DNA of 64,000 bases from JAAYUD01 sp963676865. GTDB taxonomy: Bacteria; Bacteroidota; Bacteroidia; Bacteroidales; Bacteroidaceae. This document shows, piece by piece, positions 1 to 8,563 of the stretch (positions are counted from its first letter, which is position 1; each line of letters starts with the position of its first letter). Below the pieces are notes generated by a model. That model saw only the letters and a program-made list of their open reading frames with translations. It did not search any database and was not told the origin of the DNA. The position numbers and the translations under genes are program-made. Location of the stretch: assembly GCA_963676865.2 (NCBI GenBank), contig CAXXSS010000001.1, forward strand, positions 2,790,001 to 2,854,000. The letters run 5' to 3'.

Positions 1-41
1 CGAATGGGGGAGAGCAAGGGATTGACGATTTATTTGAATGA
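1..41 (+). CDS. possible C-terminal tail of an upstream gene (partial)
   Basis: One forward frame reads NGGEQGIDDLFE and then stops at TGA, 17 nt before the kdsB start. The acidic ending and the spacing would fit the end of an upstream operon gene. Another frame (EWGRARD) also stops within the first 25 bases, so the frame choice is an inference and the product cannot be named. Confidence 0.25.
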   Translation, partial: NGGEQGIDDLFE

Positions 42-58
42 TATAAATAGCAATAAAG

Positions 59-814
59 ATGAATTTTTTAGGAATTATTCCGGCACGATATGCGTCTACT
101 CGTTTTCCGGGCAAGCCTTTGGCGGTGCTTGGTGGAAAGACTATTATAGAAAGAGTGTATCGTAGAGTGAACGATATTCTTGATGATGCGTGGGTAGCAA
201 CCGACGATGAACGAATCTATCAAGCTGTCGTCGCATTTGGTGGAAAGGCGGTTATGACGTCTGTCGATCATAAGAGCGGTACGGATCGTTGCTATGAAGC
301 TTATACAAAGATTGGAAACGGCTACGATGTAGTGATCAATATACAAGGCGACGAACCTTTCATTCAATCGGAACAATTGGATACCGTAAAGCATTGTTTT
401 GATGATCCCCAAACACAGATAGCTACGTTAGTGAAACCTTTCAGTACGGATAGTTCTTTCGAATTACTCGAAAATGTGAATTCGCCGAAGGTGGTGGTTG
501 ATCATAATATGAACGCGATGTATTTTTCTCGTTCTATTATTCCATATCAACGCAATGCCGACAAACAAACATGGCTTCAAAATCATATATATTATAAGCA
601 CATAGGGCTGTATGCTTATCGCAATGAGGTGCTTCGCGAAATAACCCAATTGCCCATGTCTTCGTTAGAAAAGGCCGAGTCTCTTGAACAGTTGCGCTGG
701 CTACAGGGTGGCTATCGTATCAAGGTAGGTATCACAAATATCGAAACGATTGGGATTGACACGCCGCAAGATTTATTGCGTGCCGAAGACTTTTTAAAAC
801 AAACAACAGAATAA
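59..814 (+). CDS. kdsB: 3-deoxy-manno-octulosonate cytidylyltransferase (CMP-Kdo synthetase)
   Basis: This cytoplasmic enzyme couples Kdo to CTP to give CMP-Kdo, the activated sugar used to build the inner core of lipopolysaccharide. The 251-residue length is normal. The N-terminal nucleotide-binding signature IPARYASTRFPGKPLA is at residues 7-22, QGDEP at 96-100 and the C-terminal DTPQDLLRAE segment near 235. The ATG lies just before this signature, as in the family. Its stop codon overlaps the next start by one base (TAATG), so it is translationally coupled to the M16-like gene. No promoter is visible in the 58 bases upstream, so transcription probably begins outside the window. Confidence 0.97.
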   Translation: MNFLGIIPARYASTRFPGKPLAVLGGKTIIERVYRRVNDILDDAWVATDDERIYQAVVAFGGKAVMTSVDHKSGTDRCYEAYTKIGNGYDVVINIQGDEPFIQSEQLDTVKHCFDDPQTQIATLVKPFSTDSSFELLENVNSPKVVVDHNMNAMYFSRSIIPYQRNADKQTWLQNHIYYKHIGLYAYRNEVLREITQLPMSSLEKAESLEQLRWLQGGYRIKVGITNIETIGIDTPQDLLRAEDFLKQTTE

Positions 815-2100
815 TGGATCGAACTCAACAACCCAAGACCAAAGAGCTTTCTGAAATAGGTCTGCTTCCGGTACAGCGTACTGTATTGCCTAATGGCATA
901 CCCTTGATGATAATCAATTCGGAAGAACAAAATGTGTCGCGTATAGACTTTATGTTCGGTGGCGGTTATTGGACTCAAGATCAGAAGTTACAAGCTCTTT
1001 TTACAAATTCTATGCTGCGCGAGGGCACTGCAAAATATACCTCATCGCAGATTGCAGAGAAATTTGATTTTTATGGTTCGATGCTTGAATTGTCGTTGTT
1101 TCCTCAGTATTCATATATCACTGCTTATTGCTTGAACAAATATTTTGAGCAAACTTTAGGGCTTTTGGAGTCTATTATAGAAGAGCCTGTTTTCTCGGAG
1201 AAAGAATATGCGGTGCTTCTCAATAGAGAATTGCAGAAATTTCAAATAAATAGTACGCAGGCTAAATATGTTACAATGCGTAATCTACGCAATGCACTTT
1301 ATGGTGACGCTCATCCGATGGGTAGCAGAACGACTGAGGCTGACTTCGATAAATTGAATACGGATATGTTGCGTCGCTATTTTGATATGTACTACAATTC
1401 TAATAACTGTTATATTGTTCTTTCCGGTAAAATAACAGACCGTATCGTTGCCCAAACGGAGCAATTTTTCGGTACTGCCCCTTTCGGCATTAGTCAGAAG
1501 GGTATAACTTTCTCGAATTTTGATATAAAAACATCCGATAATAAACGCATATTTGAAGAACGTTCTAATTCTCAACAGAGTTCTGTCAAATTAGGTATGC
1601 ACACTATTGATCAACACCATCCCGATTACCATAAGTTCAATGTACTCGTTACTATTTTGGGAGGTTATTTTGGCAGTAGACTCATGTCGAATATCCGTGA
1701 AGAGAAAGGTTACACTTATGGCATTTATTCGGGCTTTTCGCACGAACCTGATAGCAGTTTGCTGATTATTACAGCCGAAGTGAGCGAGCAATATGTAGAG
1801 CCCCTCATTAAGGAGGTATATCAAGAGATAGATCGTTTGCAAAACGAATTGGTTAGTGAAGAAGAACTGACTATTGTCCGCAATTACATGACGGGTGCTT
1901 TGTGTCGTACAATGGAACTGTCTTTTAGTGCTGCTGATGTATATCAAATGCAGTTTATTAATCATTTATCCGATAGCTTTCCTTCCGACGAATTGAAAGC
2001 CATACAAACGGTGACACCTCAAGAATTGCAGCGTTTGGCATGCCAATATTTATGTAAAGAGAATTTAAAAGAAGTCATATCCGGTAAAAAGAACCTTTAA
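814..2100 (+). CDS. M16-family peptidase-like protein lacking the zinc motif
   Basis: The 428-residue protein has the two-lobed layout of the M16B (pitrilysin/processing-peptidase) family and keeps the C-terminal arginine/tyrosine motif (REEKGYTYGIYSGF near residue 300). Where active members carry HxxEH, this protein reads ALFTNSMLREGT: the two His and the Glu are replaced by Leu62, Asn65 and Ser66. It should therefore be unable to bind the catalytic zinc. By analogy with paired M16 subunits it may be a non-catalytic partner, but no active M16 gene is in this window. It has no signal peptide, so a cytoplasmic location is inferred. It overlaps the kdsB stop by one base. Confidence 0.88.
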   Translation: MDRTQQPKTKELSEIGLLPVQRTVLPNGIPLMIINSEEQNVSRIDFMFGGGYWTQDQKLQALFTNSMLREGTAKYTSSQIAEKFDFYGSMLELSLFPQYSYITAYCLNKYFEQTLGLLESIIEEPVFSEKEYAVLLNRELQKFQINSTQAKYVTMRNLRNALYGDAHPMGSRTTEADFDKLNTDMLRRYFDMYYNSNNCYIVLSGKITDRIVAQTEQFFGTAPFGISQKGITFSNFDIKTSDNKRIFEERSNSQQSSVKLGMHTIDQHHPDYHKFNVLVTILGGYFGSRLMSNIREEKGYTYGIYSGFSHEPDSSLLIITAEVSEQYVEPLIKEVYQEIDRLQNELVSEEELTIVRNYMTGALCRTMELSFSAADVYQMQFINHLSDSFPSDELKAIQTVTPQELQRLACQYLCKENLKEVISGKKNL

Positions 2101-2137
2101 AAAGGGGCTATTCATTTTCATTTTTCATTAAAAATAG

Positions 2138-2145
2138 TATATTTG
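2138..2145 (+). promoter_or_regulatory. -7 promoter box of the MORN gene (TATATTTG)
   Basis: This is a perfect TAnnTTTG box. The final G is only four bases before the ATG, so the transcript would start at or inside the start codon, implying leaderless or nearly leaderless translation. No convincing -33 TTTG is seen. Confidence 0.55.
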
Positions 2146-2149
2146 CCGT

Positions 2150-3316
2150 ATGAAAGTTTTGAAGAAAATATTTTATACGACAATTGTTATCCTTTTTGCT
2201 TGTTTTCCCAAGGATCTTCAAGCACAAAATAATGGCGGATTCTTCAACAAGGTGAAGAATGCCCTTTCTGCCGATACTGAAATAGGGAGCTATACTTTTA
2301 AAGATGGTTCGGTTTATAATGGTGAATTGCGAAAGGGCAAGCCTTACGGTAAAGGAAAAACCATTTTCAAAAACAAAGATACGTACGAAGGTGACTATGT
2401 GAATGGTATGCGTGAAGGAAGTGGTGTGTATACAACTGCCGAAGGGGAAAAATACGAGGGGCAGTGGTTCCATAACGTGCGGCATGGACACGGAATCTTT
2501 TATTTTTCGGATAATAATCGTTATGACGGAATGTGGTATCAGGACCTTCAGCAAGGTCGTGGTACGATGTATTATCATAATGGCGATGCGTATGATGGCG
2601 ATTGGATAAAAGATAAACGTCAAGGCAAGGGCACTTATTCGTGGCGCGATGGCTCCAAATACGAAGGCCAATGGATGAACGATAAAAAGAATGGTAAGGG
2701 AGTTATCGTGTGGAATGACGGTTGTAAGTATGACGGCGATTGGAAGAATGATATTCGCGAAGGAAAGGGTGCATTCCAATATACCAATGGCGATAAATAC
2801 ATAGGTGAGTGGGTAGATGATCTACAGCATGGACGTGGTGTCTCTTATTTGGGTGGTGATCGATACGAAGGCGAATATCAGCAAGGAGAACGAACCGGTA
2901 TAGGTACTTATTATCATGCTAACGGCGATAAATATATTGGGCATTTCAAAGACGGCGTTCAAGAGGGACAAGGCACATTGACATGGGTCAATGGGGCGGT
3001 CTATGAGGGCAATTGGAAAAATAATGTTCGCGAAGGAAACGGTACTTATAAATGGAGCAATGGCGATGTTTATACCGGAGAATGGAAAAACGATAAACCT
3101 AATGGACAAGGCGAACTTGTCTCGTTCGACGGTACTCGTTACAAAGGGCATTTTGTAGATGGCCTTCAAGATGGCGCAGGTATTGAGACCAATAAGAATG
3201 GAGTGCGCTTCGAAGGCTTTTTCAAACAGGGCAAACGGCACGGTCCATTTATCGAAATGGATAAGGATGGTAAAGTCCTAAGAAAAGGAACTTATAATTT
3301 TGGAAATTTGCAGTAA
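2150..3316 (+). CDS. exported MORN-repeat protein (14 repeats)
   Basis: The first 26 residues form a signal peptide (basic start, hydrophobic core, LQAQ before the cleavage site). From about residue 55 to the end the protein is almost entirely MORN repeats of the form Y-x-G-x-W/Y followed by G-x-G. I count 14 units of 23 residues, with one 22-residue unit (the eighth, ending GGDR). The final unit is degenerate. MORN repeats form elongated beta sheets that contact lipids or proteins; the function here is unknown. There is no lipobox cysteine, so a periplasmic or surface location is inferred. It is monocistronic: its own -7 box lies just upstream and the next gene is on the other strand. Confidence 0.9.
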   Translation: MKVLKKIFYTTIVILFACFPKDLQAQNNGGFFNKVKNALSADTEIGSYTFKDGSVYNGELRKGKPYGKGKTIFKNKDTYEGDYVNGMREGSGVYTTAEGEKYEGQWFHNVRHGHGIFYFSDNNRYDGMWYQDLQQGRGTMYYHNGDAYDGDWIKDKRQGKGTYSWRDGSKYEGQWMNDKKNGKGVIVWNDGCKYDGDWKNDIREGKGAFQYTNGDKYIGEWVDDLQHGRGVSYLGGDRYEGEYQQGERTGIGTYYHANGDKYIGHFKDGVQEGQGTLTWVNGAVYEGNWKNNVREGNGTYKWSNGDVYTGEWKNDKPNGQGELVSFDGTRYKGHFVDGLQDGAGIETNKNGVRFEGFFKQGKRHGPFIEMDKDGKVLRKGTYNFGNLQ

Positions 3317-3397
3317 TTCTCTTATTATAATAGTCTTTCTAATACAGATGGCATTGCTACGTTCCGGATGTTGAACAGTGAAATGTCTTTCCTGTTT

Positions 3398-3844
3398 TTA
3401 TCGTTCGTAATTGGCAAGCCTTTGATCCGCTATCTTCTCGAACTTGGTGCCCGGCTGTCCGTAGTTGGCGTAAGGGTGTATTGATATGCCACCTCTTGGC
3501 AAAAAGAAACCGGTTATTTCTATGTATTTTGGCTCCATTAGCTTGATTAAATCTTTCATGATGATATTGACACAGTCTTCGTGAAAAGCACCGTGGTTGC
3601 GAAAACTGAACAGATACAGTTTCAAGCTTTTGCTTTCTACCATTTTTTGAGCGGGTATGTAGCTGATGCGTATTTCTGCAAAGTCGGGTTGTCCTGTAAT
3701 AGGGCAAAGACTTGTAAACTCAGGGCAGTTGAAACGCACCCAATAATCATTTTTAGTATGTTTGTTCTCAAAAGTTTCCAATACTTCGGGAGCATAATCT
3801 TTGGCATATTCGGTGCGATGCCCCAGACTGTTTAATTGATCCAT
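3398..3844 (-). CDS. queF: NADPH-dependent 7-cyano-7-deazaguanine reductase (short QueF type)
   Basis: QueF reduces preQ0 to preQ1, the base inserted into tRNA on the way to queuosine. The 148-residue length matches the unimodular (YkvM) class. Visible landmarks are the active-site cysteine and aspartate in CPITGQPD (Cys47, Asp54), the ESKSLK signature at 70-75 that binds NADPH and substrate, and the FHED motif at 87-90. It lies 15 nt downstream of rlmD on the same strand and is probably cotranscribed with it. No other queuosine gene is in the window. The 81-nt gap to the convergent MORN gene shows no clear terminator. Confidence 0.95.
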   Translation of the reverse strand: MDQLNSLGHRTEYAKDYAPEVLETFENKHTKNDYWVRFNCPEFTSLCPITGQPDFAEIRISYIPAQKMVESKSLKLYLFSFRNHGAFHEDCVNIIMKDLIKLMEPKYIEITGFFLPRGGISIHPYANYGQPGTKFEKIADQRLANYER

Positions 3845-3859
3845 CGTTATCGTTTATTA

Positions 3860-5284
3860 TTATTGTTCTCTAAGTTTCAGTAATACTACATTCTCGACAT
3901 GTTGTGTATGAGGGAACATGTCGATAGGTTGCACCGCCATTACTTTGTATTTGCTGTCAAGCAATTGTAAATCTCGTGCCTGAGTGGTTGGGTTGCAACT
4001 CACATAGACTATTCTATCTGGGGCGGCAAACATAATCGTATCGATGACATCGGGGTGCATTCCGGCACGTGGAGGATCGGTGATGATAACATCCGGACGG
4101 CCATGTTGATTGATGAAATCTTGTGTCAGCATATCTTTCATGTCTCCGGCAAAGAAGAGCGTGTTATCTAAATTGTTCAATTCTGCATTGATCTTGGCAT
4201 CTTCAATAGCTTCTTCTATATATTCTATACCGATTACTTTTTTAGATTGGTGCGATACGAAATTGGCTATGGTCCCCGTTCCGGTGTATAAGTCATAAAC
4301 CAGTTCGCTACCGGTGAGCTGTGCAAAGTTACGCACTATCTTGTATAAATTGTATGCCTGTTCCGAATTGGTTTGGTAAAAAGATTTTGGTCCTACTTTG
4401 AAGTGTAGTCCTTCCATCTCTTCAATGATATGGTCTTTTCCGCTAAACACTGCAGGTGTTAAATCGGCGATAGAATCATTGCACTTATTGTTTATGATAT
4501 ATATTAATGAAGTGATCTCCGGAAAACTATCACTTATATATTGAAGCACTTGGTTCAACGTCTCTTTCTGTTCCGGCTCTATTACTTGGGCAATCAGAAT
4601 CACCATTAGTTCGCCGGTAGACGATGTACGTATAATGACGTTGCGAAGCAGGCCGCTTTGTTCGCGCAGGTCGTAAAAAGAAATCTGATTGTCTACTGCA
4701 TATTGGTGAATTGTATTACGAAGGCGATTGGATATTTCGTCTTGAAGCCAGCATTTGTCTATGTCGAGGATCTTGTCGAATGAACCGGGTATATGAAATC
4801 CCAGTGCATTGCGTTGATCGAATATCTCGTCGCTTTGCAATTCTTCAACAGTGAGCCAACGCTTGTTGGAAAAAGTAAATTCGAGCTTGTTACGGTAAAA
4901 TTGTATGTGCTCCGATCCTAATATCGGCGAAATCTCTGGCAATTCTACTTTGCCGATACGCTCCAGATTGTCTAATACTTGCTGCTGTTTATATTTTAGC
5001 TGTTCTTCGTAGGGCAGATGTTGCCATTTGCAGCCACCACAAATACCAAAGTGCGAACAAAAAGGAACGGCCCTTTTCTCGGAGTACTTTATGAATTTAA
5101 CTGCTTTTGCTTCTGCATACTTGTTCTTTTTGCGTGTCAATTGTAAATCGACAATATCTCCCGGCACGACGAACGGAACAAATACGACCAAATCATTCAC
5201 TCTTGCTAACGCTTTTCCCTCGGCAGCTACGCCGGTTATTTCAATACCTTCCAATAACGGAAGTTCCTTTTTCTTTCTAACCAC
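3860..5284 (-). CDS. rlmD: 23S rRNA (uracil-C5)-methyltransferase, RlmD/RumA family
   Basis: The enzyme makes 5-methyluridine in 23S rRNA using S-adenosylmethionine. A TRAM RNA-binding domain occupies residues 10-65. Four cysteines placed like those that hold the [4Fe-4S] cluster of RumA are at 76, 82, 85 and 178. The SAM-binding loop LYTGTGTIANFV is near residue 300, followed by ITDPPRAGMHP and the nucleophile segment YVSCNPTTQARDL. The 474-residue length is normal. The exact rRNA position cannot be told from sequence, because RlmCD-type paralogues in other phyla differ in target. It is the first gene of a two-gene unit with queF and has its own -7 box. Confidence 0.92.
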   Translation of the reverse strand: MVRKKKELPLLEGIEITGVAAEGKALARVNDLVVFVPFVVPGDIVDLQLTRKKNKYAEAKAVKFIKYSEKRAVPFCSHFGICGGCKWQHLPYEEQLKYKQQQVLDNLERIGKVELPEISPILGSEHIQFYRNKLEFTFSNKRWLTVEELQSDEIFDQRNALGFHIPGSFDKILDIDKCWLQDEISNRLRNTIHQYAVDNQISFYDLREQSGLLRNVIIRTSSTGELMVILIAQVIEPEQKETLNQVLQYISDSFPEITSLIYIINNKCNDSIADLTPAVFSGKDHIIEEMEGLHFKVGPKSFYQTNSEQAYNLYKIVRNFAQLTGSELVYDLYTGTGTIANFVSHQSKKVIGIEYIEEAIEDAKINAELNNLDNTLFFAGDMKDMLTQDFINQHGRPDVIITDPPRAGMHPDVIDTIMFAAPDRIVYVSCNPTTQARDLQLLDSKYKVMAVQPIDMFPHTQHVENVVLLKLREQ

Positions 5285-5311
5285 TTCTACGCCATTTTAA
5301 TAATTCTGCTA

Positions 5312-5319
5312 CAAAAATA
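5312..5319 (-). promoter_or_regulatory. -7 promoter box of rlmD-queF (TATTTTTG)
   Basis: A TAnnTTTG match on the minus strand ends 28 nt before the rlmD ATG, giving a leader of about 20 nt. No clear -33 element is present. Confidence 0.5.
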
Positions 5320-5412
5320 GATAAAAAAATGGAATTATATGATAAATAGGCTATAAAATAATTCTAGCTGCGTTTTTTAACTATAAAAGCCAAAAAAAAC
5401 TTTACTATTCTA

Positions 5413-5442
5413 TTTGGATTTTATAGAAATTACTTAGATTTG
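5413..5442 (+). promoter_or_regulatory. ppdK promoter (TTTG-N18-TAGATTTG)
   Basis: Both elements of the Bacteroidetes promoter are present: TTTG at 5413-5416 and TAGATTTG at 5435-5442, 18 nt apart. The predicted start near 5448 leaves an A-rich leader of about 38 nt before the ATG. Confidence 0.75.
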
Positions 5443-5485
5443 CAACATAGAAATTACAAACAACCTTATTAAGTACCTAACATTT

Positions 5486-8209
5486 ATGAACAAAAAGAGA
5501 ATTTACACGTTTGGTAACGGTAAAGCAGAGGGCAAAGCTGATATGCGCAATCTGCTTGGTGGCAAAGGTGCAAACCTTGCGGAAATGAATCTGATCGGTG
5601 TACCGGTACCTCCTGGATTCACAATCACTACAGAGGTATGTACTGAGTACTATGAAAAAGGAGAAGAAACTATTGTCTCTCTTTTGAAAGACGACGTAAT
5701 AAAAGCTATGGCAGAAGTTGAAACATTGATGCACTCAAAGTTTGGAGATCCTGCAAATCCACTTTTAGTTTCTGTACGTTCAGGTTCTCGTGCTTCTATG
5801 CCGGGAATGATGGACACTATTCTTAATCTCGGTTTGAATGATGAAGTCGTAGAAGGACTTGCAAAGAAAACGGGTAATCCTTGTTTTGCATGGGATTCTT
5901 ATCGTCGTTTCGTTCAAATGTACGGCGATGTCGTATTGGGCATGAAGCCTACGAGCAAAGAGGATATGGATCCGTTCGAAGCAATTATTGAAGAAGTAAA
6001 GAAACAACGTGGCATTAAACTTGATAACGAACTGAATGTTGACGAGCTCAAACAACTTGTCACTAAGTTCAAAGCTGCTGTGCTTAAACAAACAGGAAAA
6101 GGTTTCCCAACAAATGTTTACGATCAGTTGTGGGGCGCTGTTTGTGCCGTATTCAATTCTTGGATGAACGAACGCGCTATTCTTTATCGCAAAATGGAAG
6201 GTATACCCGACGATTGGGGTACTGCTGTCAGTGTCATGGCAATGGTATTTGGCAACATGGGCAATACATCGGCTACCGGTGTTTGTTTCTCTCGCGATGC
6301 TGCTACCGGCGAAGATATCTTCAATGGTGAATACCTGATAAATGCTCAAGGTGAAGACGTTGTTGCCGGCATTCGTACACCTCAACAGATTTCTGTTGAA
6401 GGTTCCAAAAGATGGGCTGAGCTTGCGGAAGTAAGCGAACAGGAAAGAGCTTCCAAATATCCTTCTATGGAAGAGGCTATGCCCGAGATATTTAAAGAAT
6501 TGAATGCAATTCAAGAAAAATTGGAATTGCACTATAGAGATATGCAAGATATGGAGTTCACCGTACAAGAAGGTAAACTTTGGTTCTTGCAGACTCGTAA
6601 CGGTAAACGTACCGGAGCTGCTATGGTTAAAATTGCTGTAGACTTGTTGCATCAGGGTATGATAGATGAGAAAACGGCTCTTGAACGTTGCGATCCGAAC
6701 AAATTGAATGAATTGCTTCATCCTATTTTCGATAAGGATGCTTTGCGTACAGCCAAGGTGCTTACTCGTGGACTTCCTGCATCTCCCGGTGCTGCTACAG
6801 GACAGATTGTGTTCTTTGCAGACGATGCTGCTCGCTGGCACGAAGAAAAGAAAAATGTCATCATGGTGCGCATTGAGACTTCTCCTGAAGACTTGGCTGG
6901 TATGTCGGCCGCAGAAGGAATTCTTACCGCTCGTGGTGGTATGACTTCTCATGCAGCTGTTGTTGCTCGCGGTATGGGCAAATGCTGTGTGTCTGGTGCC
7001 GGTGCTTTGAATATCGATTATAAGGCTCGCACTTTAGAAATTGATGGCAAAACATTTAAAGAAGGTGATTATATTTCGTTGAATGGTAGCACTGGTGAAG
7101 TATATGATGGTAAAGTCAATACGAGACCTACAGATATATCGGGCGATTTTGCAGAGTTGATGACTCTGGCCGACAAGTATGCTCGATTGAAAGTGTACGC
7201 TAATGCGGATACACCCCATGACGCAACTGTGGCTCGTCAATTTGGCGCTGTTGGTATTGGACTTTGCCGTACGGAACACATGTTCTTCGAAGGTGAGAAA
7301 ATTAAGGCTATGCGTGAAATGATTCTCGCCGAAAATGCAGAAGGACGCCGCAAAGCCTTGGGCAAGATTCTTCCTTATCAGAAAGAAGACTTTAAAGGTA
7401 TCTTTAAGGTTATGGTAGGCTATCCTGTTACTGTTCGTCTGCTCGATCCTCCATTACATGAGTTTGTTCCTCATGATTTGAAAGGACAAGAAGAAATGGC
7501 AAAAACAATGAACGTAAGTCTCGAATATATTCAACAGCGCGTTGAGTCTCTTTGCGAGCACAACCCCATGTTGGGACATCGTGGCTGTCGTTTAGGAAAT
7601 ACTTATCCCGAAATCACTCAGATGCAGACTCGCGCCATTCTTTCGGCAGCTCTCGAGTTGAAGAAAGAAGGTATTGAGGCTATTCCTGAGATTATGGTTC
7701 CGCTTACCGGTATCGTTTATGAATTTGCCGCTCAAGAAGAAGTAATCCGTGCCGAGGCTGAGTTGGTATTCGAAGAAATGGGCGATCGTATAGAATACAA
7801 AGTAGGTACGATGATCGAAGTTCCGCGTGCGGCTCTTACCGCAGGCAGAATCGCTTCCAAAGCAGAATTCTTCTCTTTTGGAACAAACGACTTGACGCAG
7901 ATGACTTTCGGTTACTCTCGTGATGATATTGCTTCTTTCTTACCGGTCTATTTGGAAAAGAAAATATTGGATGTAGATCCATTCCAAGTGCTTGACCAGG
8001 ATGGTGTAGGACAGTTGGTAAAGATGGCAACTGAAAATGGACGCGCTCAACGTCCGAATCTACGTTGTGGTATTTGCGGTGAGCATGGCGGAGAGCCTTC
8101 ATCTGTTAAATTCTGCAACAAGGTAGGTCTCGATTATGTAAGTTGCAGTCCGTTCCGTGTGCCTATTGCAAGAGTGGCAGCCGCACAGGCAGCTATTGAG
8201 CAAGCATAA
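5486..8209 (+). CDS. ppdK: pyruvate, phosphate dikinase
   Basis: PPDK interconverts phosphoenolpyruvate, AMP and diphosphate with pyruvate, ATP and phosphate. The 907 residues hold an N-terminal ATP-grasp domain, the swivelling phosphohistidine domain with GGMTSHAAVVARG (catalytic His near residue 488), and a C-terminal PEP/pyruvate TIM barrel ending with CGICGEHGG (active-site Cys near residue 860). It is monocistronic, with a complete promoter and a strong terminator. Its position facing pyruvate kinase suggests the two opposing PEP/pyruvate enzymes are controlled separately. In anaerobes PPDK can act glycolytically as a diphosphate-dependent enzyme or in gluconeogenesis; the sequence does not decide. 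Confidence 0.98.
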   Translation: MNKKRIYTFGNGKAEGKADMRNLLGGKGANLAEMNLIGVPVPPGFTITTEVCTEYYEKGEETIVSLLKDDVIKAMAEVETLMHSKFGDPANPLLVSVRSGSRASMPGMMDTILNLGLNDEVVEGLAKKTGNPCFAWDSYRRFVQMYGDVVLGMKPTSKEDMDPFEAIIEEVKKQRGIKLDNELNVDELKQLVTKFKAAVLKQTGKGFPTNVYDQLWGAVCAVFNSWMNERAILYRKMEGIPDDWGTAVSVMAMVFGNMGNTSATGVCFSRDAATGEDIFNGEYLINAQGEDVVAGIRTPQQISVEGSKRWAELAEVSEQERASKYPSMEEAMPEIFKELNAIQEKLELHYRDMQDMEFTVQEGKLWFLQTRNGKRTGAAMVKIAVDLLHQGMIDEKTALERCDPNKLNELLHPIFDKDALRTAKVLTRGLPASPGAATGQIVFFADDAARWHEEKKNVIMVRIETSPEDLAGMSAAEGILTARGGMTSHAAVVARGMGKCCVSGAGALNIDYKARTLEIDGKTFKEGDYISLNGSTGEVYDGKVNTRPTDISGDFAELMTLADKYARLKVYANADTPHDATVARQFGAVGIGLCRTEHMFFEGEKIKAMREMILAENAEGRRKALGKILPYQKEDFKGIFKVMVGYPVTVRLLDPPLHEFVPHDLKGQEEMAKTMNVSLEYIQQRVESLCEHNPMLGHRGCRLGNTYPEITQMQTRAILSAALELKKEGIEAIPEIMVPLTGIVYEFAAQEEVIRAEAELVFEEMGDRIEYKVGTMIEVPRAALTAGRIASKAEFFSFGTNDLTQMTFGYSRDDIASFLPVYLEKKILDVDPFQVLDQDGVGQLVKMATENGRAQRPNLRCGICGEHGGEPSSVKFCNKVGLDYVSCSPFRVPIARVAAAQAAIEQA

Positions 8210-8245
8210 GAATAAAATAATCGTTTTAGTAGTTAGTGTGATGAC

Positions 8246-8284
8246 GAAAGGATGTGTCAATATTGGCGCATCCTTTCTTTTTTC
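8246..8284 (+). terminator. intrinsic terminator of ppdK
   Basis: GAAAGGATG (8246-8254) pairs with CATCCTTTC (8269-8277). Four more pairs inside, including G-U, close a six-base AATATT loop. A run of Ts follows at once. Confidence 0.88.
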
Positions 8285-8440
8285 ATCTCTTCTCAATGCA
8301 AACATCTGTTTTGTATGCCAACATACGATTGATTTTCCCAAATTCCTTGCATGCTTTTTGGAGCTTCGTCGTTGCCACATTCGACATTCGCACAATGATA
8401 TTGCCTCTACTTTTCTTTCGAAACGGACCATAAGATCGGT

Positions 8441-8525
8441 GTTGTCGTATGTTAGTTTTTGTGGCGACGTCCTTATGTTTTTTGCGTGACGTACATACGA
8501 CAACAAAAAAAGGTACATATGTGAA
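8441..8525 (+). repeat. intergenic repeat, family R, copy 1
   Basis: The stretch begins GTTGTCGTATGTTAGTTTTT, continues with CGACGTCCTTA and ends GGTACATATGTG, aligning over about 85 nt with the copies at 26490, 40412 (inverted) and 51522 (inverted). This copy has its own 12-bp inverted repeat (8441-8452 with 8493-8504). It lies between the convergent ppdK and pyk genes. The preceding 8285-8440 holds nothing else I can name, apart from an isolated CAACATACGA near 8323. Confidence 0.7.
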
Positions 8526-8530
8526 TTGGA

Positions 8531-8563
8531 GAAAGTAGGTAGCGAAAGCTATTTTCTACTTTC
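8531..8563 (-). terminator. hairpin at the pyk stop codon
   Basis: GAAAGTAG (8531-8538) pairs with CTACTTTC (8556-8563), with a nested AGCGAAAGCT hairpin inside. The stop codon of pyk is part of the stem. The T-run on this strand comes about 14 nt later, so it may be an end-protecting or imperfect terminator structure. Confidence 0.45.

Noticed and set aside
6708..6944. Open frames overlapping ppdK and other large genes on either strand
   Set aside because: They carry no motifs and follow the codon periodicity of the real gene; treated as chance frames.
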